The notes: generated from the sequence alone by a model not told the origin. DNA of 39,330 nt from an uncultured Pelagibacteraceae bacterium (GCA_902592545.1 CACJFA010000008.1:1-39330); one strand, 5' to 3'. Numbered from the stretch's first letter, positions 25,266-39,330 are shown. A program made the numbers and translations.

Positions 25266-27188
25266 TTAAACAGTAATCCTCTCAAAATTTGATTGTTTGT
25301 TTCTCAAATCATGTCTATCAATAATTAATTTAAATAGTTTTTTTGCAATAGGTGCTGCTGCCTTACTTCCTGAGCCACCATGCTCTACAATTATACTTAA
25401 TGCATATCTTGGATTTATATAAGGACCATATGCAACATATAACGCGTGATCTCTATCTTTGTATGGTATTTGCTCTAATTCTAAATCTAATTCCCTTTCT
25501 CTTTTACTAATTCTCTTGACTTGAGCTGTTCCAGTTTTTCCTGCAAATTGATATTTAGGGTCATCAATTCTTGATTTATATGAGGTTCCAAATCTCTCAT
25601 TTGTTGAGGCAAACATTGCTTCTTGAACAATCTTAATATTTTTTTTGTCTTTAAATAACTTTTTGTCTATCAATTCCTCAGAGTCGGTATCAAATAATAA
25701 CCCACTTTCCATTGATTGTTTTGCGTCTTCATAAGAAACTGGATTACTGTCTACAATTATTTTTGGTTTTATTGCATATCCACCATTTGCAATTTGTGCA
25801 GTCATCATACAAAGTTGTAAAGGTGTTGTTTGTGTATAGCCTTGACCAATACCTGTTATTAAGGTCTCCCCTAAAACCCAGCCTTTACCAAGATTATTTT
25901 TTTTCCATTTTGTATTAGGAAATAATCCTTTTTTTTCAGTATCAAAATAATCGCCAAGTACTTTTTTACCTAAACCAAACTTTTCAGCTGTGATGTTTAA
26001 TCTATCAACACCTAATAACCTAGCAACCTCATAAAAATATGTATCACATGATTGTTTCATTGCATTTTTCAAACTTACCCAACCATGTCCTTTTTCCTTC
26101 CAACAGTGAAATGTTTGTCCATATAACTCCATTTTTCCTGTGCATTTAACTTTAAACTTTGTATCTACTACTTTGTTTTCTAAAGCTGAAAAAGCAACGA
26201 TTGGTTTTATTGTTGAGCCTGGTGAGTATAGACCCGAAAGAGTCTTGTTTATTAGGGGTTTTAATGGATTATTTCTAATTAATTGCCATTCATCTTGACT
26301 TATTCCAAATAAAAATAAATTTGGGTTATAAGATGGGGATGAATACATTGCTATTATATCTCCAGTATAAATATCCATTACACTTATAGACCCTGCTTTT
26401 TCATTTAATAATTCTCCACAAGCTTTTTGTATTTCTGTATCCACAGTTAAACGTATTTTTGATCCTTGCTTACCTTTTTGATGTTCAAGTTGATTAATTC
26501 TTTTACCGTAAGCATTAACCTCATATCTTTGAATAGCATTTGTTCCAATTAAATGATTTTCAAGTCTTTTCTCTAAGCCCAGTTTTCCAATTTTCATTCC
26601 TGGTACAAATCTTTCTTGGATGGTTTCATTTTCTAAAATTTCTTGTTCATTTGGTTGACTCACATATCCAAGAACATGTGTATATACATCATTAAATGGA
26701 TAGTTTCTGGAGATTGTCATTACGGGTTTAACACCTACCAGATCGTACAAATAGTTGTTAATTTTTACAAATTGACTCCAACTTAAGTTTTCAGAAACAA
26801 TAATACTATCCCAAGGTTTTAACTCATTTTTTAATTTAATTATTCTTGCAATTCTTTTTTCACTTAGATCTAAAAGATTTTTTAATCTTACTAATAAATA
26901 ATTGAAATTCTCAACTTGTTCTGGGATTATGTGTAATTGATAAACTTTTAAATTTCCTGCAATTACATTTCCAAAATAATCAACTATATTTCCTCTTGTA
27001 GGCGGAAGTTTCCATTCTCTAATTCTATTCTTGTCTGAAAGAGTAAGATATTTTTTATTTTCGTTTATTTGAAGAGAAAATAAACGGGCGACAATACCAA
27101 CAAAAACTGCAACTTTTGCCGCTCCAATTATGAACATTCTTCTATTAATTACGTCAGTTTTTCTTATTCCTGAATTGGATTTAATCAT
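25266..27188 (-). CDS. mrdA: Penicillin-binding protein 2
   Basis: SxxK 'SPGSTIKPI', 'SCDTYFYEVA', KTGTAQ motifs; precedes rodA. Confidence 0.96.
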   Translation of the reverse strand: MIKSNSGIRKTDVINRRMFIIGAAKVAVFVGIVARLFSLQINENKKYLTLSDKNRIREWKLPPTRGNIVDYFGNVIAGNLKVYQLHIIPEQVENFNYLLVRLKNLLDLSEKRIARIIKLKNELKPWDSIIVSENLSWSQFVKINNYLYDLVGVKPVMTISRNYPFNDVYTHVLGYVSQPNEQEILENETIQERFVPGMKIGKLGLEKRLENHLIGTNAIQRYEVNAYGKRINQLEHQKGKQGSKIRLTVDTEIQKACGELLNEKAGSISVMDIYTGDIIAMYSSPSYNPNLFLFGISQDEWQLIRNNPLKPLINKTLSGLYSPGSTIKPIVAFSALENKVVDTKFKVKCTGKMELYGQTFHCWKEKGHGWVSLKNAMKQSCDTYFYEVARLLGVDRLNITAEKFGLGKKVLGDYFDTEKKGLFPNTKWKKNNLGKGWVLGETLITGIGQGYTQTTPLQLCMMTAQIANGGYAIKPKIIVDSNPVSYEDAKQSMESGLLFDTDSEELIDKKLFKDKKNIKIVQEAMFASTNERFGTSYKSRIDDPKYQFAGKTGTAQVKRISKRERELDLELEQIPYKDRDHALYVAYGPYINPRYALSIIVEHGGSGSKAAAPIAKKLFKLIIDRHDLRNKQSNFERITV

Positions 27189-27699
27189 TTGTTTGATATG
27201 AAATTCTTTCGTTTAAAAAATTAAAAAATAAAAAAAATATTGGGTAAAATAAAATAGTAAAACCTGAGTTAATTAAATAATTGGTGTAATCAACTTTAAT
27301 TAAAAAGACTAAATCCAAAATAATTACTTGAATTGAATTTATTAATAAAATTGTGAATAATAATGATATCCAGTCCTTCATAAAGTTTGGGGTTAAAGTA
27401 ATATTTCTTATATAAGCTGTTACTGAGCAAAGAATAAGGTAACAAAAACTACTAATTCCTATTGGTATACCTATGACAACATCATTAATTATACCTGCAA
27501 AGAAAATAGCTAGATAACCTAATTGATCAGGATTTCTTAAAGTCCAAAAGAAAATTAATAGATGAGCAAAATTAAAAGCAAAATAATCAAGTTTTAAGTA
27601 ATTAAAATCAAACTCATTAAATACTGAAAAAAATAACATTATAAATGGTAGATAGGATAAGAATATTTTTAAAAAAGGACTTTTATTAAGTGATGACAT
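27181..27699 (-). CDS. mreD: Rod shape-determining protein MreD
   Basis: 172-aa hydrophobic protein between mreC and mrdA; 'FFAGIINDVVIGIPIGISSFCYL'. Confidence 0.85.
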   Translation of the reverse strand: MSSLNKSPFLKIFLSYLPFIMLFFSVFNEFDFNYLKLDYFAFNFAHLLIFFWTLRNPDQLGYLAIFFAGIINDVVIGIPIGISSFCYLILCSVTAYIRNITLTPNFMKDWISLLFTILLINSIQVIILDLVFLIKVDYTNYLINSGFTILFYPIFFLFFNFLNERISYQTND

Positions 27700-28547
27700 T
27701 ATTCTTCTCCACCTATTTTATAAGAAACTATTTTTACATAGTTAAGTTGTGTAAAATCAGAAAAAAAATTTATTTTACCCTCTGAAATGTTGTTAATTTT
27801 TCCAATTGGTATACCGGGTTTGAATAAACCACCAAGACCTGAGGTATAAGCAAAAATTTCTTTATTTTTAAATTCTTCTCTAAATTCTTCTTGAGTATGT
27901 TCAATTTTTCCAAAATCACTCCCTGTCCCAGAAATTACAGCTTGTATATCATCTGGCTCTAAAATAGATGGTATTTTGCTATTAAGATCTGACAATAGTA
28001 ATGCCCTTGAATTAGTGTAATTTACTTCAATTATTTGGCCAACTAGATAAACATCATCAATAACAGCCATTCCAATTTCTACTTTATCCTTTGTGCCTTT
28101 ATTTAATACTACTGATTTTAAATATGGACTGTCTTTATCAATTAAAACTCTGGCAAATATTTCTTGTGAACTTATACTTTCATCAAGTAAGTCTCTAAGC
28201 TTTTTATTTTCTGCAATTAAAAACTCATTTTGTAATTTAAGTTGGTCAGAATTTTTTATTTTAGTTAATTCTTTCTGATGACTTTCATATAAATCCATAT
28301 GTGATTTGAATTTTAAAGTTATCTCTTTAAATTTATTTTCTGGGATTGATACAATATGAGATGATCTATAAATTACTTCATTAATTCCTAATTTAACAAA
28401 TTGTATTGCTTTAAAATTAAAATTACTTAGAACAATTACAAAAATTGATAAAACAATTAGAGTTAGTAAAGAAAATTTTTGTTTATCTTTTTTTTTTAAA
28501 AAAGCTGACCTAATGGCAATTACAAAATCATCTCTGCCAGTAGCCAT
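27699..28547 (-). CDS. mreC: Rod shape-determining protein MreC
   Basis: N-terminal TM, coiled coil 'NEFLIAENKKLRDLL', 'VLIDKDSPYLKSVVLNKGTKDKVEIGMAV'. Confidence 0.93.
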   Translation of the reverse strand: MATGRDDFVIAIRSAFLKKKDKQKFSLLTLIVLSIFVIVLSNFNFKAIQFVKLGINEVIYRSSHIVSIPENKFKEITLKFKSHMDLYESHQKELTKIKNSDQLKLQNEFLIAENKKLRDLLDESISSQEIFARVLIDKDSPYLKSVVLNKGTKDKVEIGMAVIDDVYLVGQIIEVNYTNSRALLLSDLNSKIPSILEPDDIQAVISGTGSDFGKIEHTQEEFREEFKNKEIFAYTSGLGGLFKPGIPIGKINNISEGKINFFSDFTQLNYVKIVSYKIGGEE

Positions 28548-28552
28548 TTTTC

Positions 28553-31158
<2,606 letters not shown>

Positions 31159-31180
31159 AACTAAAATTTTTAGAAAATCT

Positions 31181-31208
31181 ATAATACAATCTATGAGAGA
31201 GATTGCAA
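31181..31208 (-). promoter_or_regulatory. Candidate sigma70-type promoter for leuA-mre operon
   Basis: Minus strand TTGCAA - 16 nt - TATTAT, ending 22 bp before the leuA ATG. AT-rich background makes chance matches common. Confidence 0.4.
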
Positions 31209-31260
31209 AATAATTAGTTAAATAATTACTTTTAATGGACTATTTTAGGGTAACGGAAAA

Positions 31261-32778
31261 TTAATTAAAAATAGACTCAATTTTAGGCATTAACCGTAAA
31301 AGCTCTTTTGTATATTCATGTGTTGGCTTTAAAAATAAATCCTCAGTTTTTGAAACTTCACATAATTTGCCATCTTTTAAAACGCCAATTCTATCGCACA
31401 TTTGTCTAACAACAGGTAGGTCGTGACTTATAAACAAAATTGTTAAATTTAATTGTTCTTGTAGATCTTTAAGTAAATTTAATATTTGGGCTTGTATACT
31501 TACATCCAAAGCAGAGGTAGGTTCGTCACAAACCAAAAGTCTTGGTTGTGTGGCAAGCGCTCTTGCAATTGATATTCTCTGTCTCTGTCCTCCTGAAAAT
31601 TCATGTGGATATCGGTCTGCAGATTTTTGAGTTAATTCTACAGACTCCAGTAAATCATAAATATAATTATTTAAATCTAAAGTAGATATAGATGGGTTAT
31701 GAAGTGTAATTGGTTCTGCAATTATATCTTTTACTTTTAATCTTCCATTTAGTGAAGAATAAGGATCTTGAAATATCATTTGAATTTGTTTTCTAAATTT
31801 CATTAATTCAGATCTCTGTTTAATTTTTGTTATACAAACATTGTCAAAGAAAATATCACCAGATGTGGGTTTAAATAAATTTACAATCATTTTAGCAATT
31901 GTAGATTTTCCACTCCCACTTTCTCCTACTAAGCCAAAAGACTCACCTTCTTTTATGTCAAAAGAAACATCATTAACAGCCATCACAGAATTCTTAGAAC
32001 TTTCTGTAAAAAAATTATCATCAAAACTTTTAGTATAATTTTCTTGTGGTTTGGTTAATATTTTTTTTGTTTCACCAATTTCAACTAAATTTCCACTTTT
32101 CATAACTGCAACTCGGTCTGCAGTTTCAGCTATAACCCCCATGTCATGAGTAATTAAGATGACTGCAAGGTTTCTTTCTTTTGTTAATTTTTTAATTAGT
32201 TCTAAAATCTGAGATTGAATTGATACATCTAATGCTGTTGTTGGCTCATCTGCAATTAGCAACTCTGGCTCACAACATAAAGCTAAAGAAATTACTACTC
32301 GCTGTCTCATTCCACCTGAGAATTGATGAGGATAATTATCAAATCTTGTCTCTGCATCTTTTATACCGACCTCTTTTAATAAATTTATAGATTTATTTTT
32401 TGCTTCTTCTTTGCTTAATTTAAGATGAGTTTGAATTGTTTCAATTAACTGTTCACCTACTGTAAGAATTGGGTTAAGCGAAGTTTGAGGATCTTGAAAA
32501 ATCAATCCAATTTTATTTCCCCTATATTTTACAATACTTTCAGAATTTTCATGAATGTTTAGATCGCCTAAAATAACTGAGCCACTAGAAACCTTACCTG
32601 GTTCATCAATTAAATTTATAATAGCATTTCCTACAGTACTTTTTCCTGATCCAGATTCTCCAACTAATCCTAAAATTTCTCCTTTTTTAACCTCAATATT
32701 TACATTCTTAGCAGCGTAAACTGTTTCTTTTCTCATTTGATAATCAACACTAAGATTATTTATTTTTAAAAATGTCAT
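31261..32778 (-). CDS. Peptide-type ABC transporter, fused double ATP-binding protein (DppD-DppF-like)
   Basis: Two ABC domains, each with GESGSGKS, LSGG-type signature ('FSGGMRQR', 'FSGGQRQR') and Walker B; ATG at 32778. Confidence 0.92.
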   Translation of the reverse strand: MTFLKINNLSVDYQMRKETVYAAKNVNIEVKKGEILGLVGESGSGKSTVGNAIINLIDEPGKVSSGSVILGDLNIHENSESIVKYRGNKIGLIFQDPQTSLNPILTVGEQLIETIQTHLKLSKEEAKNKSINLLKEVGIKDAETRFDNYPHQFSGGMRQRVVISLALCCEPELLIADEPTTALDVSIQSQILELIKKLTKERNLAVILITHDMGVIAETADRVAVMKSGNLVEIGETKKILTKPQENYTKSFDDNFFTESSKNSVMAVNDVSFDIKEGESFGLVGESGSGKSTIAKMIVNLFKPTSGDIFFDNVCITKIKQRSELMKFRKQIQMIFQDPYSSLNGRLKVKDIIAEPITLHNPSISTLDLNNYIYDLLESVELTQKSADRYPHEFSGGQRQRISIARALATQPRLLVCDEPTSALDVSIQAQILNLLKDLQEQLNLTILFISHDLPVVRQMCDRIGVLKDGKLCEVSKTEDLFLKPTHEYTKELLRLMPKIESIFN

Positions 32779-33704
32779 TTTTTTAATTTTGGATTTAAAG
32801 TGTCCCTCATCCAATCCCCTAATAAATTTATCGAAAATGCTAAAATAACTAAAAAAATTGCTGGAAAAAAAGTTATCCACCATTCTCCTGAAAATAAAAA
32901 GTCATTACCAAGTCTTATCAATGTCCCTAAAGAAGGTGTTGTTGGAGGTACACCAACTCCTAAAAAGCTTAAAGTAGACTCAGCTAAAATAGCAAGGGCT
33001 AAACCAATAGTTCCAATTACTAACACCGGTCTCAAAATATTTGGTAAAATATGTTTAAACATAATAATTAAATTTGAAACCCCAATTATTGTTGATGCCG
33101 AAACATAATCTTTATTTTTTTCTACCAAAGTTGCAGCTCTAGAAACTCTTGCAAATTGCGGCCACTCTGAAATACCGATTGCAAATATTAAAACATAAAT
33201 TGCCATTTCATCATGCATTTCTCTTGAGATTAATCCTCTTGCTATTCCATCTACTAACAATGCCATCAAAATACTTGGGACTGTTAACTGAACATCAGTT
33301 AACCTCATTACTATCATTTCGTATTTTCCTCCAAAAAATCCAGCTGTTAATCCCAATCCAACTCCAAGGATTAAACTAAAAATTATCGCAGAAAAACCTA
33401 CAATTAAAGAAATCCTACATCCATACAAAATTGTCGATAGCATATCTCTTCCTTGTCCATCAGTGCCTAAAATAAATTTAGCAAGACCATCTTCTGTCCA
33501 TGATGGTGGTGTGAATGCATCCATCAGTGAGAGAGAGGATGGGTCAAAAGGATTGTAAGGTGTAACCAGCTCAACAAAGAAGGAGCAGAAAAAAATTATA
33601 AACAAAATAGTAGATGATATAATTGCAGTAGGAGAATTAATAAAGCTATGATAAATATCACTATCTTTAATTCTTTCCCAAGTACTTAAAGATTTGTTAT
33701 CCAC
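32775..33704 (-). CDS. Peptide-type ABC transporter permease (DppC-like)
   Basis: 'LGTDGQGRDMLSTILYGCRISLIVGFSA', 'SFLGVGVPPTTPSLGTLI', 'NLLGDWMRDTLNPKLKK'. Confidence 0.95.
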   Translation of the reverse strand: MDNKSLSTWERIKDSDIYHSFINSPTAIISSTILFIIFFCSFFVELVTPYNPFDPSSLSLMDAFTPPSWTEDGLAKFILGTDGQGRDMLSTILYGCRISLIVGFSAIIFSLILGVGLGLTAGFFGGKYEMIVMRLTDVQLTVPSILMALLVDGIARGLISREMHDEMAIYVLIFAIGISEWPQFARVSRAATLVEKNKDYVSASTIIGVSNLIIMFKHILPNILRPVLVIGTIGLALAILAESTLSFLGVGVPPTTPSLGTLIRLGNDFLFSGEWWITFFPAIFLVILAFSINLLGDWMRDTLNPKLKK

Positions 33705-34680
33705 TTGCAGTGTCTCCTTTAACTCTTATCCTTGGGTCAATTAAATAATAAAGAATATCAACTATAAAATTTATCATTACGAAAACGAAAGCTATAAATA
33801 CTAAATAAGCTGACATGATTGGTATATCGACGAATTGTACTGCTTGAATAAATAAAAAGCCCATGCCAGGCCATTGAAAAACAGTTTCAGTAATAATTGA
33901 AAACGCAATTAGAGTTCCAATATTTATTCCTGCTATAGTTATTACTGGGATCAATCCATTTTTTAATGCATGTTTGTATTTAATACTATTTTCACTAATA
34001 CCTCGAGCACGCGCAAATTTAATATAATCTGTTTGTAATATTTCCATCATCTCTGCTCGCACAAGTCTGATGATATAAGTCATTTGGAAAAGGCTTAATG
34101 TTACCGAAGGAAGTATAATTGCTTTAAGTCCTGAAACTGTTAAAAAACCTGTAGTCCAAAAACCTAAATCAACAACATCTCCTCTTCCAAAAGAGGGTAA
34201 TATTCCTAAGATTACCGCAAACAGATATATAAATAAAATACCAATTACAAATGTGGGGAGTGAAACCCCCAACAAAGAGATGGCTAAAACAAAATCACTT
34301 AAAAAACCTTTTCGATTTATACCTGTATAAACTCCCAATAATGTACCAGTTACAAGTGCAATTAGTGCTGAAATAACCACAAGTTCAATAGTTGCAGGCA
34401 ATCTTTCAACAATTAATTCTGAAACAGGTCTTCTTAATTGGTATGAAATTCCAAACTCACCTTTAGAAGCATTAACTATAAATCTTGAAAACTGTACATG
34501 AATTGGATCCATTAAACCAAGTGTTTCTCTCAATTCTGCTCTTTCCTCATCAGAGGTTTCTTCTCCAACCATGTTATTGATTGGATCTCCAACAAAATTA
34601 AATAAAGAGAAAGACACAAAGGCGACAACCAACATCACCAAAGCAGATTGAAACAGCCTTTTAAAAAAATATTTTATCAA
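33697..34680 (-). CDS. Peptide-type ABC transporter permease (DppB-like)
   Basis: 'YFFKRLFQSALVMLVVAFVSFSLFNFVGDP', 'TDYIKFARARGISENSIKYKHALKNGLIPVIT', 'LYYLIDPRIR'. Confidence 0.95.
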   Translation of the reverse strand: MIKYFFKRLFQSALVMLVVAFVSFSLFNFVGDPINNMVGEETSDEERAELRETLGLMDPIHVQFSRFIVNASKGEFGISYQLRRPVSELIVERLPATIELVVISALIALVTGTLLGVYTGINRKGFLSDFVLAISLLGVSLPTFVIGILFIYLFAVILGILPSFGRGDVVDLGFWTTGFLTVSGLKAIILPSVTLSLFQMTYIIRLVRAEMMEILQTDYIKFARARGISENSIKYKHALKNGLIPVITIAGINIGTLIAFSIITETVFQWPGMGFLFIQAVQFVDIPIMSAYLVFIAFVFVMINFIVDILYYLIDPRIRVKGDTASG

Positions 34681-34698
34681 TTTATGAAGGTTTAAATT

Positions 34699-34730
34699 TA
34701 CAAGCCCTTTAAATTTTTAAAGGGCTTGTA
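34699..34730 (-). terminator. Hairpin between SBP and permease genes (weak terminator or 3'-end stabilising stem)
   Basis: TACAAGCCCTTTAAA...TTTAAAGGGCTTGTA, 15-bp perfect arms; following minus-strand sequence AAATTTAAACC lacks a strong U-tract. Confidence 0.65.
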
Positions 34731-34741
34731 ATAATTTTTAA

Positions 34742-36304
34742 TTAGTTAAAACTAGCAGTTCTGAATAACGGTTCGTTATTCGGTCTGATAGGAACATTAA
34801 CATTGCTTTTAGATGCCCAAGAAATTACTTGGTGATGTAAAGGAAGATAAGAAATATCATCTTTTACAATTTTCCAAGCTTTTGCAATTGCAGCATTTCT
34901 TTTATCTAAATCAACTTCACCTTCCATAACTCTAATTGCAGCATCAACATCAGCGTTACTAAAGTTAACTTTGTTCCAGCTAGCACCAGTTTCATATAGG
35001 TAATGGAAAACATAATGACTATCTAAAGTTGGAACACCCCATCCTAGCATATAGAAATCACCTTGATCATCTTTAAGCTCTTTGAAGTGTTTACTTTTGG
35101 TTTGAGCAAATAAGTTAACGTTAACTCCAATTTTACCTAACATTCCAACAACAGCAGTACATATTGCTTCATCGTTTACATATCTGTCATTAGGACATCT
35201 AAGTTCAACATCAAAACCATTAGGATAACCCGCATCAGCTAAAAGTTTTTTTGCAGCATTAACATCGTAAGGTAATCTTTTATCAAGATCAGCTGTATAT
35301 CCATTTACACCTGGGAAAGTTATAATTCCTGCTGGTTCACTTAAACCTCTCATAACTTTTTTCTTGATCGCTTCAATATCAATTGCTTGATAGAGAGCTT
35401 GTCTTACTTCTTTTTTCTTAAATGGATTATCACCTGTATTACCAGTTCTTAATTTGTCAGCTGCTTGATCCATACCTAAGAAAATTGTTCTCATTTGAGC
35501 TGTACTTTCAACTTTGTGACCTGAAGAAGATCCAATTCTTTTTAAGTCTTGAACAGGAGCATCAGTAACTATATCAATTTCACCAGATAATAAAGCTGCT
35601 ACTCTTGTAGCTGCATTTTTAATAGGCATTAATTCAATTTGAGTTACTTTTTTGTCCTTCATTTCACCCCACCAATGTTTATTTCTTTTAAACACTGTCT
35701 TGGTGTTAGGCTCTCTTAAAGTTATTTTAAAAGGACCAGTTCCCATAGCATTAGTAGCAGAGAAAGTTTCTTGTCCTGCATCCCAATTTTGTGGAGACAT
35801 TGCAAAGTTTTCCTCTGACCAAGCTTTAGACATTATAAAAATGTTAGACAATTGGTTCAAAAGAATAGGGTTGGGTTTACTTGTAGTTATTTTAACTGAG
35901 TAATCTCCAACTGCTTCAACATTTGAAACTGTGCTGATGTATTCTTTAAAATCAGATGTTCTTTGCTTAGCTCTCAATATACTGAACACAACATCTGCAG
36001 AAGTCATTCCAGAGCCATCTGAAAACTTAGCATCTTCTCTTAAAGTAAAAATCCAAGTATTTGGATCAGTAGCTTTCCATTTTGTTGCTAAAGCAGGTCC
36101 TATTTTCATGTCCAAACCTCTTTGAACTAGAGCTTCGTAAACTTGTCTAGATACTTGAGTAGTTGGACCCTCATTTTGTGCATGTGGATCTAGTGTTAGA
36201 CTGTCTCCTTGCATAGACCATTTAATAGTTTTTGCCCATGCTGAAGAAAATCCGAATACTAGAACTAATGACAATAGTATTCTTACTATATTTTTAGTCT
36301 TCAT
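34742..36304 (-). CDS. Peptide-type (SBP family 5) ABC transporter substrate-binding protein
   Basis: Signal peptide, 'LDPHAQNEGPTTQVSRQVYEALVQRG', 'TFTLREDAKFSDGSGMTSADVVFS'-type family 5 motifs. Confidence 0.94.
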   Translation of the reverse strand: MKTKNIVRILLSLVLVFGFSSAWAKTIKWSMQGDSLTLDPHAQNEGPTTQVSRQVYEALVQRGLDMKIGPALATKWKATDPNTWIFTLREDAKFSDGSGMTSADVVFSILRAKQRTSDFKEYISTVSNVEAVGDYSVKITTSKPNPILLNQLSNIFIMSKAWSEENFAMSPQNWDAGQETFSATNAMGTGPFKITLREPNTKTVFKRNKHWWGEMKDKKVTQIELMPIKNAATRVAALLSGEIDIVTDAPVQDLKRIGSSSGHKVESTAQMRTIFLGMDQAADKLRTGNTGDNPFKKKEVRQALYQAIDIEAIKKKVMRGLSEPAGIITFPGVNGYTADLDKRLPYDVNAAKKLLADAGYPNGFDVELRCPNDRYVNDEAICTAVVGMLGKIGVNVNLFAQTKSKHFKELKDDQGDFYMLGWGVPTLDSHYVFHYLYETGASWNKVNFSNADVDAAIRVMEGEVDLDKRNAAIAKAWKIVKDDISYLPLHHQVISWASKSNVNVPIRPNNEPLFRTASFN

Positions 36305-36386
36305 TATTCCCCTCGTTTTTTAAATTTATTTAAAAAAGTATAAGTGAAATAATTGAATTATAGTAGCAATAATTTACTGATAAAAT

Positions 36387-37427
<1,041 letters not shown>

Positions 37428-37976
37428 TTAATTAAATATTTTAGCACCTCTGGTCATAGCTACTGCCCCTGTTCTCGAAGTACTTATAAGTCCCAAAGGC
37501 TTTAATTTTTTATTCATTACATCAATTTCTCTTCTTAAAGCAGTTATTTGAATTACTGCTGAAGATTTTGTTTCATCTAATATTATGGGATTAAATTTTT
37601 TACAAGCATTTAAGCATTTTTCAATTTTATTTCTTTTGCCTACTACTTTAAATAAAGCCATTTCCTTAAATATTACGTCTTTGTCTTCTCTTTTAAACTC
37701 AGCAACTTTATGAACAGGCACTAATTTAGTTAACTGAAGTCTTATTTGATCAATTACTTGAGGTGTTCCGGTAGTAACAATTGTTATTCTTGAAATATTT
37801 TTAACAGCATCAACCTCAGCAACAGCTAAAGACTCAATGTTATAACCTCGACCAGAAAATAGACCGACTACTCTTGCAAGAACTCCAGCCTCATTATCTA
37901 CCCAAACAACAAATATATATGTGTCTGATTTTTGTTTCTTTGTAGGAATGCTATAAGCTGATTTTGATTTCGGCAT
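37428..37976 (-). CDS. ilvN: Acetolactate synthase small subunit
   Basis: ACT domain 'VWVDNEAGVLARVVGLFSGRGYNIESLAVAEVD'. Confidence 0.95.
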   Translation of the reverse strand: MPKSKSAYSIPTKKQKSDTYIFVVWVDNEAGVLARVVGLFSGRGYNIESLAVAEVDAVKNISRITIVTTGTPQVIDQIRLQLTKLVPVHKVAEFKREDKDVIFKEMALFKVVGKRNKIEKCLNACKKFNPIILDETKSSAVIQITALRREIDVMNKKLKPLGLISTSRTGAVAMTRGAKIFN

Positions 37977-37981
37977 TATAA

Positions 37982-39330
37982 TTATACTAAGGCTTTGCCT
38001 TTTCCTTTAATTTTATTTTCCTCTTGATCATTTGGACCTAAGATCATTTGGTTATGAGGTTTTCCAGATGGTATCATTGGGAAACAATTCTCGTTAGGAT
38101 CTACATGACAATCAAATATAACTGGTCCATCATAATCAATCATTTCTTGAATTTTATAATCAAGATCAGCTGGACTTTCTGCTTTAATTCCTTTGCATCC
38201 ATAAGCTTCTGCCATTTTCATAAAATCAGGTAATGCTTCGGAATAACTTTCAGAATAGTTTTTTTCGTGCAGTAATTCTTGCCATTGTCTTACCATTCCC
38301 ATGTACTGATTATTTAAAATAAATATTTTTATAGGAAGATTATATTGAACTGCAGTAGACATTTCTTGCATAGTCATTAAAACTGAAGCTTCTCCAGCAA
38401 TATCAATTACTAATTTTTCAGGATGAGCAATTTGAACACCAACTGCTGCTGGTAATCCATAACCCATGGTTCCTAAACCGCCAGATGTCATCCATCTATT
38501 TGGTTTATTAAATTTATAATGCTGAGCAGCCCACATTTGATGTTGTCCAACCTCAGTAGTAACATAAGTATCTTTATCTTTAGTTAATTCATAAAGTCTT
38601 TGAACGGCATGTTGAGGTTTTATACTTTGATCACTATTTACAAAATTAAGAGAGTCTTTTTCCCTCCATTTTTCGATTTGTTCCCACCACTTAGCTATAT
38701 TTGATTTATTTGACTTGCTATGACCATTTTTTCTTTTAGTAATTGTTTTGTTAATTTTACTGATTACGCTCGTAACATCTCCAACTATTGCAAGATCCAC
38801 TTTGATAATTTTATTAATTGATGATGGGTCTATATCAATATGAACCTTTTTTGAATTTGGTGAAAACTCATCAATTTTTCCAGTAATACGATCGTCAAAT
38901 CTTGCGCCAATGTTAATTAATAGATCACAATCATGCATAGCATTATTTGCTTCATACGTACCATGCATACCAAGCATTCCTAAAAATTGATTATCATCTC
39001 CAGGATAAGCACCTAATCCTTGAAGTGTTGAAGTTATAGGAAAACCAGTTAGCTCAACAAATTCTCTTAAAGCCTGACTTGCTTTTGGTCCTGAATTAAT
39101 TACTCCTCCACCACTATAAATGATTGGTTTTTTAGCTTTGATTAATAATTTTACTAATTCATCAATTTGATCTTGAGAAAATTTATTATGGGATTTTCCA
39201 TTTAATTTTTTTTCTTTTTTTGGTTTTTTATATTTTGCTTTTGCAAACTGAATATCTTTTGGAATATCAATCAAAACTGGTCCAGGTCTTCCAGTAGTTG
39301 CAACTCTAAAAGCTTCATGCATAACTTTTG
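37982..39330 (-). CDS. ilvB: Acetolactate synthase large subunit (N-terminus outside window)
   Basis: TPP-enzyme motifs '[15 protein letters not shown]', '[68 protein letters not shown]'. Confidence 0.96.
   Translation of the reverse strand, partial: KVMHEAFRVATTGRPGPVLIDIPKDIQFAKAKYKKPKKEKKLNGKSHNKFSQDQIDELVKLLIKAKKPIIYSGGGVINSGPKASQALREFVELTGFPITSTLQGLGAYPGDDNQFLGMLGMHGTYEANNAMHDCDLLINIGARFDDRITGKIDEFSPNSKKVHIDIDPSSINKIIKVDLAIVGDVTSVISKINKTITKRKNGHSKSNKSNIAKWWEQIEKWREKDSLNFVNSDQSIKPQHAVQRLYELTKDKDTYVTTEVGQHQMWAAQHYKFNKPNRWMTSGGLGTMGYGLPAAVGVQIAHPEKLVIDIAGEASVLMTMQEMSTAVQYNLPIKIFILNNQYMGMVRQWQELLHEKNYSESYSEALPDFMKMAEAYGCKGIKAESPADLDYKIQEMIDYDGPVIFDCHVDPNENCFPMIPSGKPHNQMILGPNDQEENKIKGKGKALV

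Overview
This is an AT-rich, densely packed chromosomal window that reads like a streamlined alphaproteobacterium of the SAR11/Pelagibacterales type (inferred from protein content, A/T codon bias, tiny spacers and overlapping genes; no marker gene is present to prove taxonomy). I see no rRNA, tRNA, CRISPR array, phage, IS element or integrase. Main blocks: (1) 1-4396 (+): end of a luciferase-like flavin monooxygenase, a PF06684/DUF1185-type protein, an alpha/beta hydrolase, an aldehyde dehydrogenase and a LIV-type substrate-binding protein. (2) 17106-4430 (-): a nearly gapless run with two LIV-type ABC transporters flanking azlCD, a GlaH/CsiD-like glutarate hydroxylase and a ProC-like reductase, ending in an unlisted 23-codon ORF and an MFS gene. 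(3) 17193-18482: lysE-like exporter, a hairpin-containing divergent spacer, a TIGR03643-like gene and grxC. (4) 24077-18479 (-): dadA-like oxidoreductase, EamA exporter, D-2-hydroxyacid dehydrogenase, HDAC-like amidohydrolase, msrB, DUF1479/YbiU-like dioxygenase. (5) 31158-24141 (-): leuA-mreB-mreC-mreD-mrdA-rodA. (6) 36304-31261 (-): peptide-type ABC transporter with a compacted fused double ATPase. (7) 39330-36387 (-): ilvB(partial)-ilvN-ilvC. Best candidates for undescribed biology: the structured lysE/TIGR03643 intergenic element, the coupled 23-aa micro-ORF, the monooxygenase/PF06684/hydrolase/ALDH cluster with LIV uptake, and the HDAC-like/DUF1479 operon.
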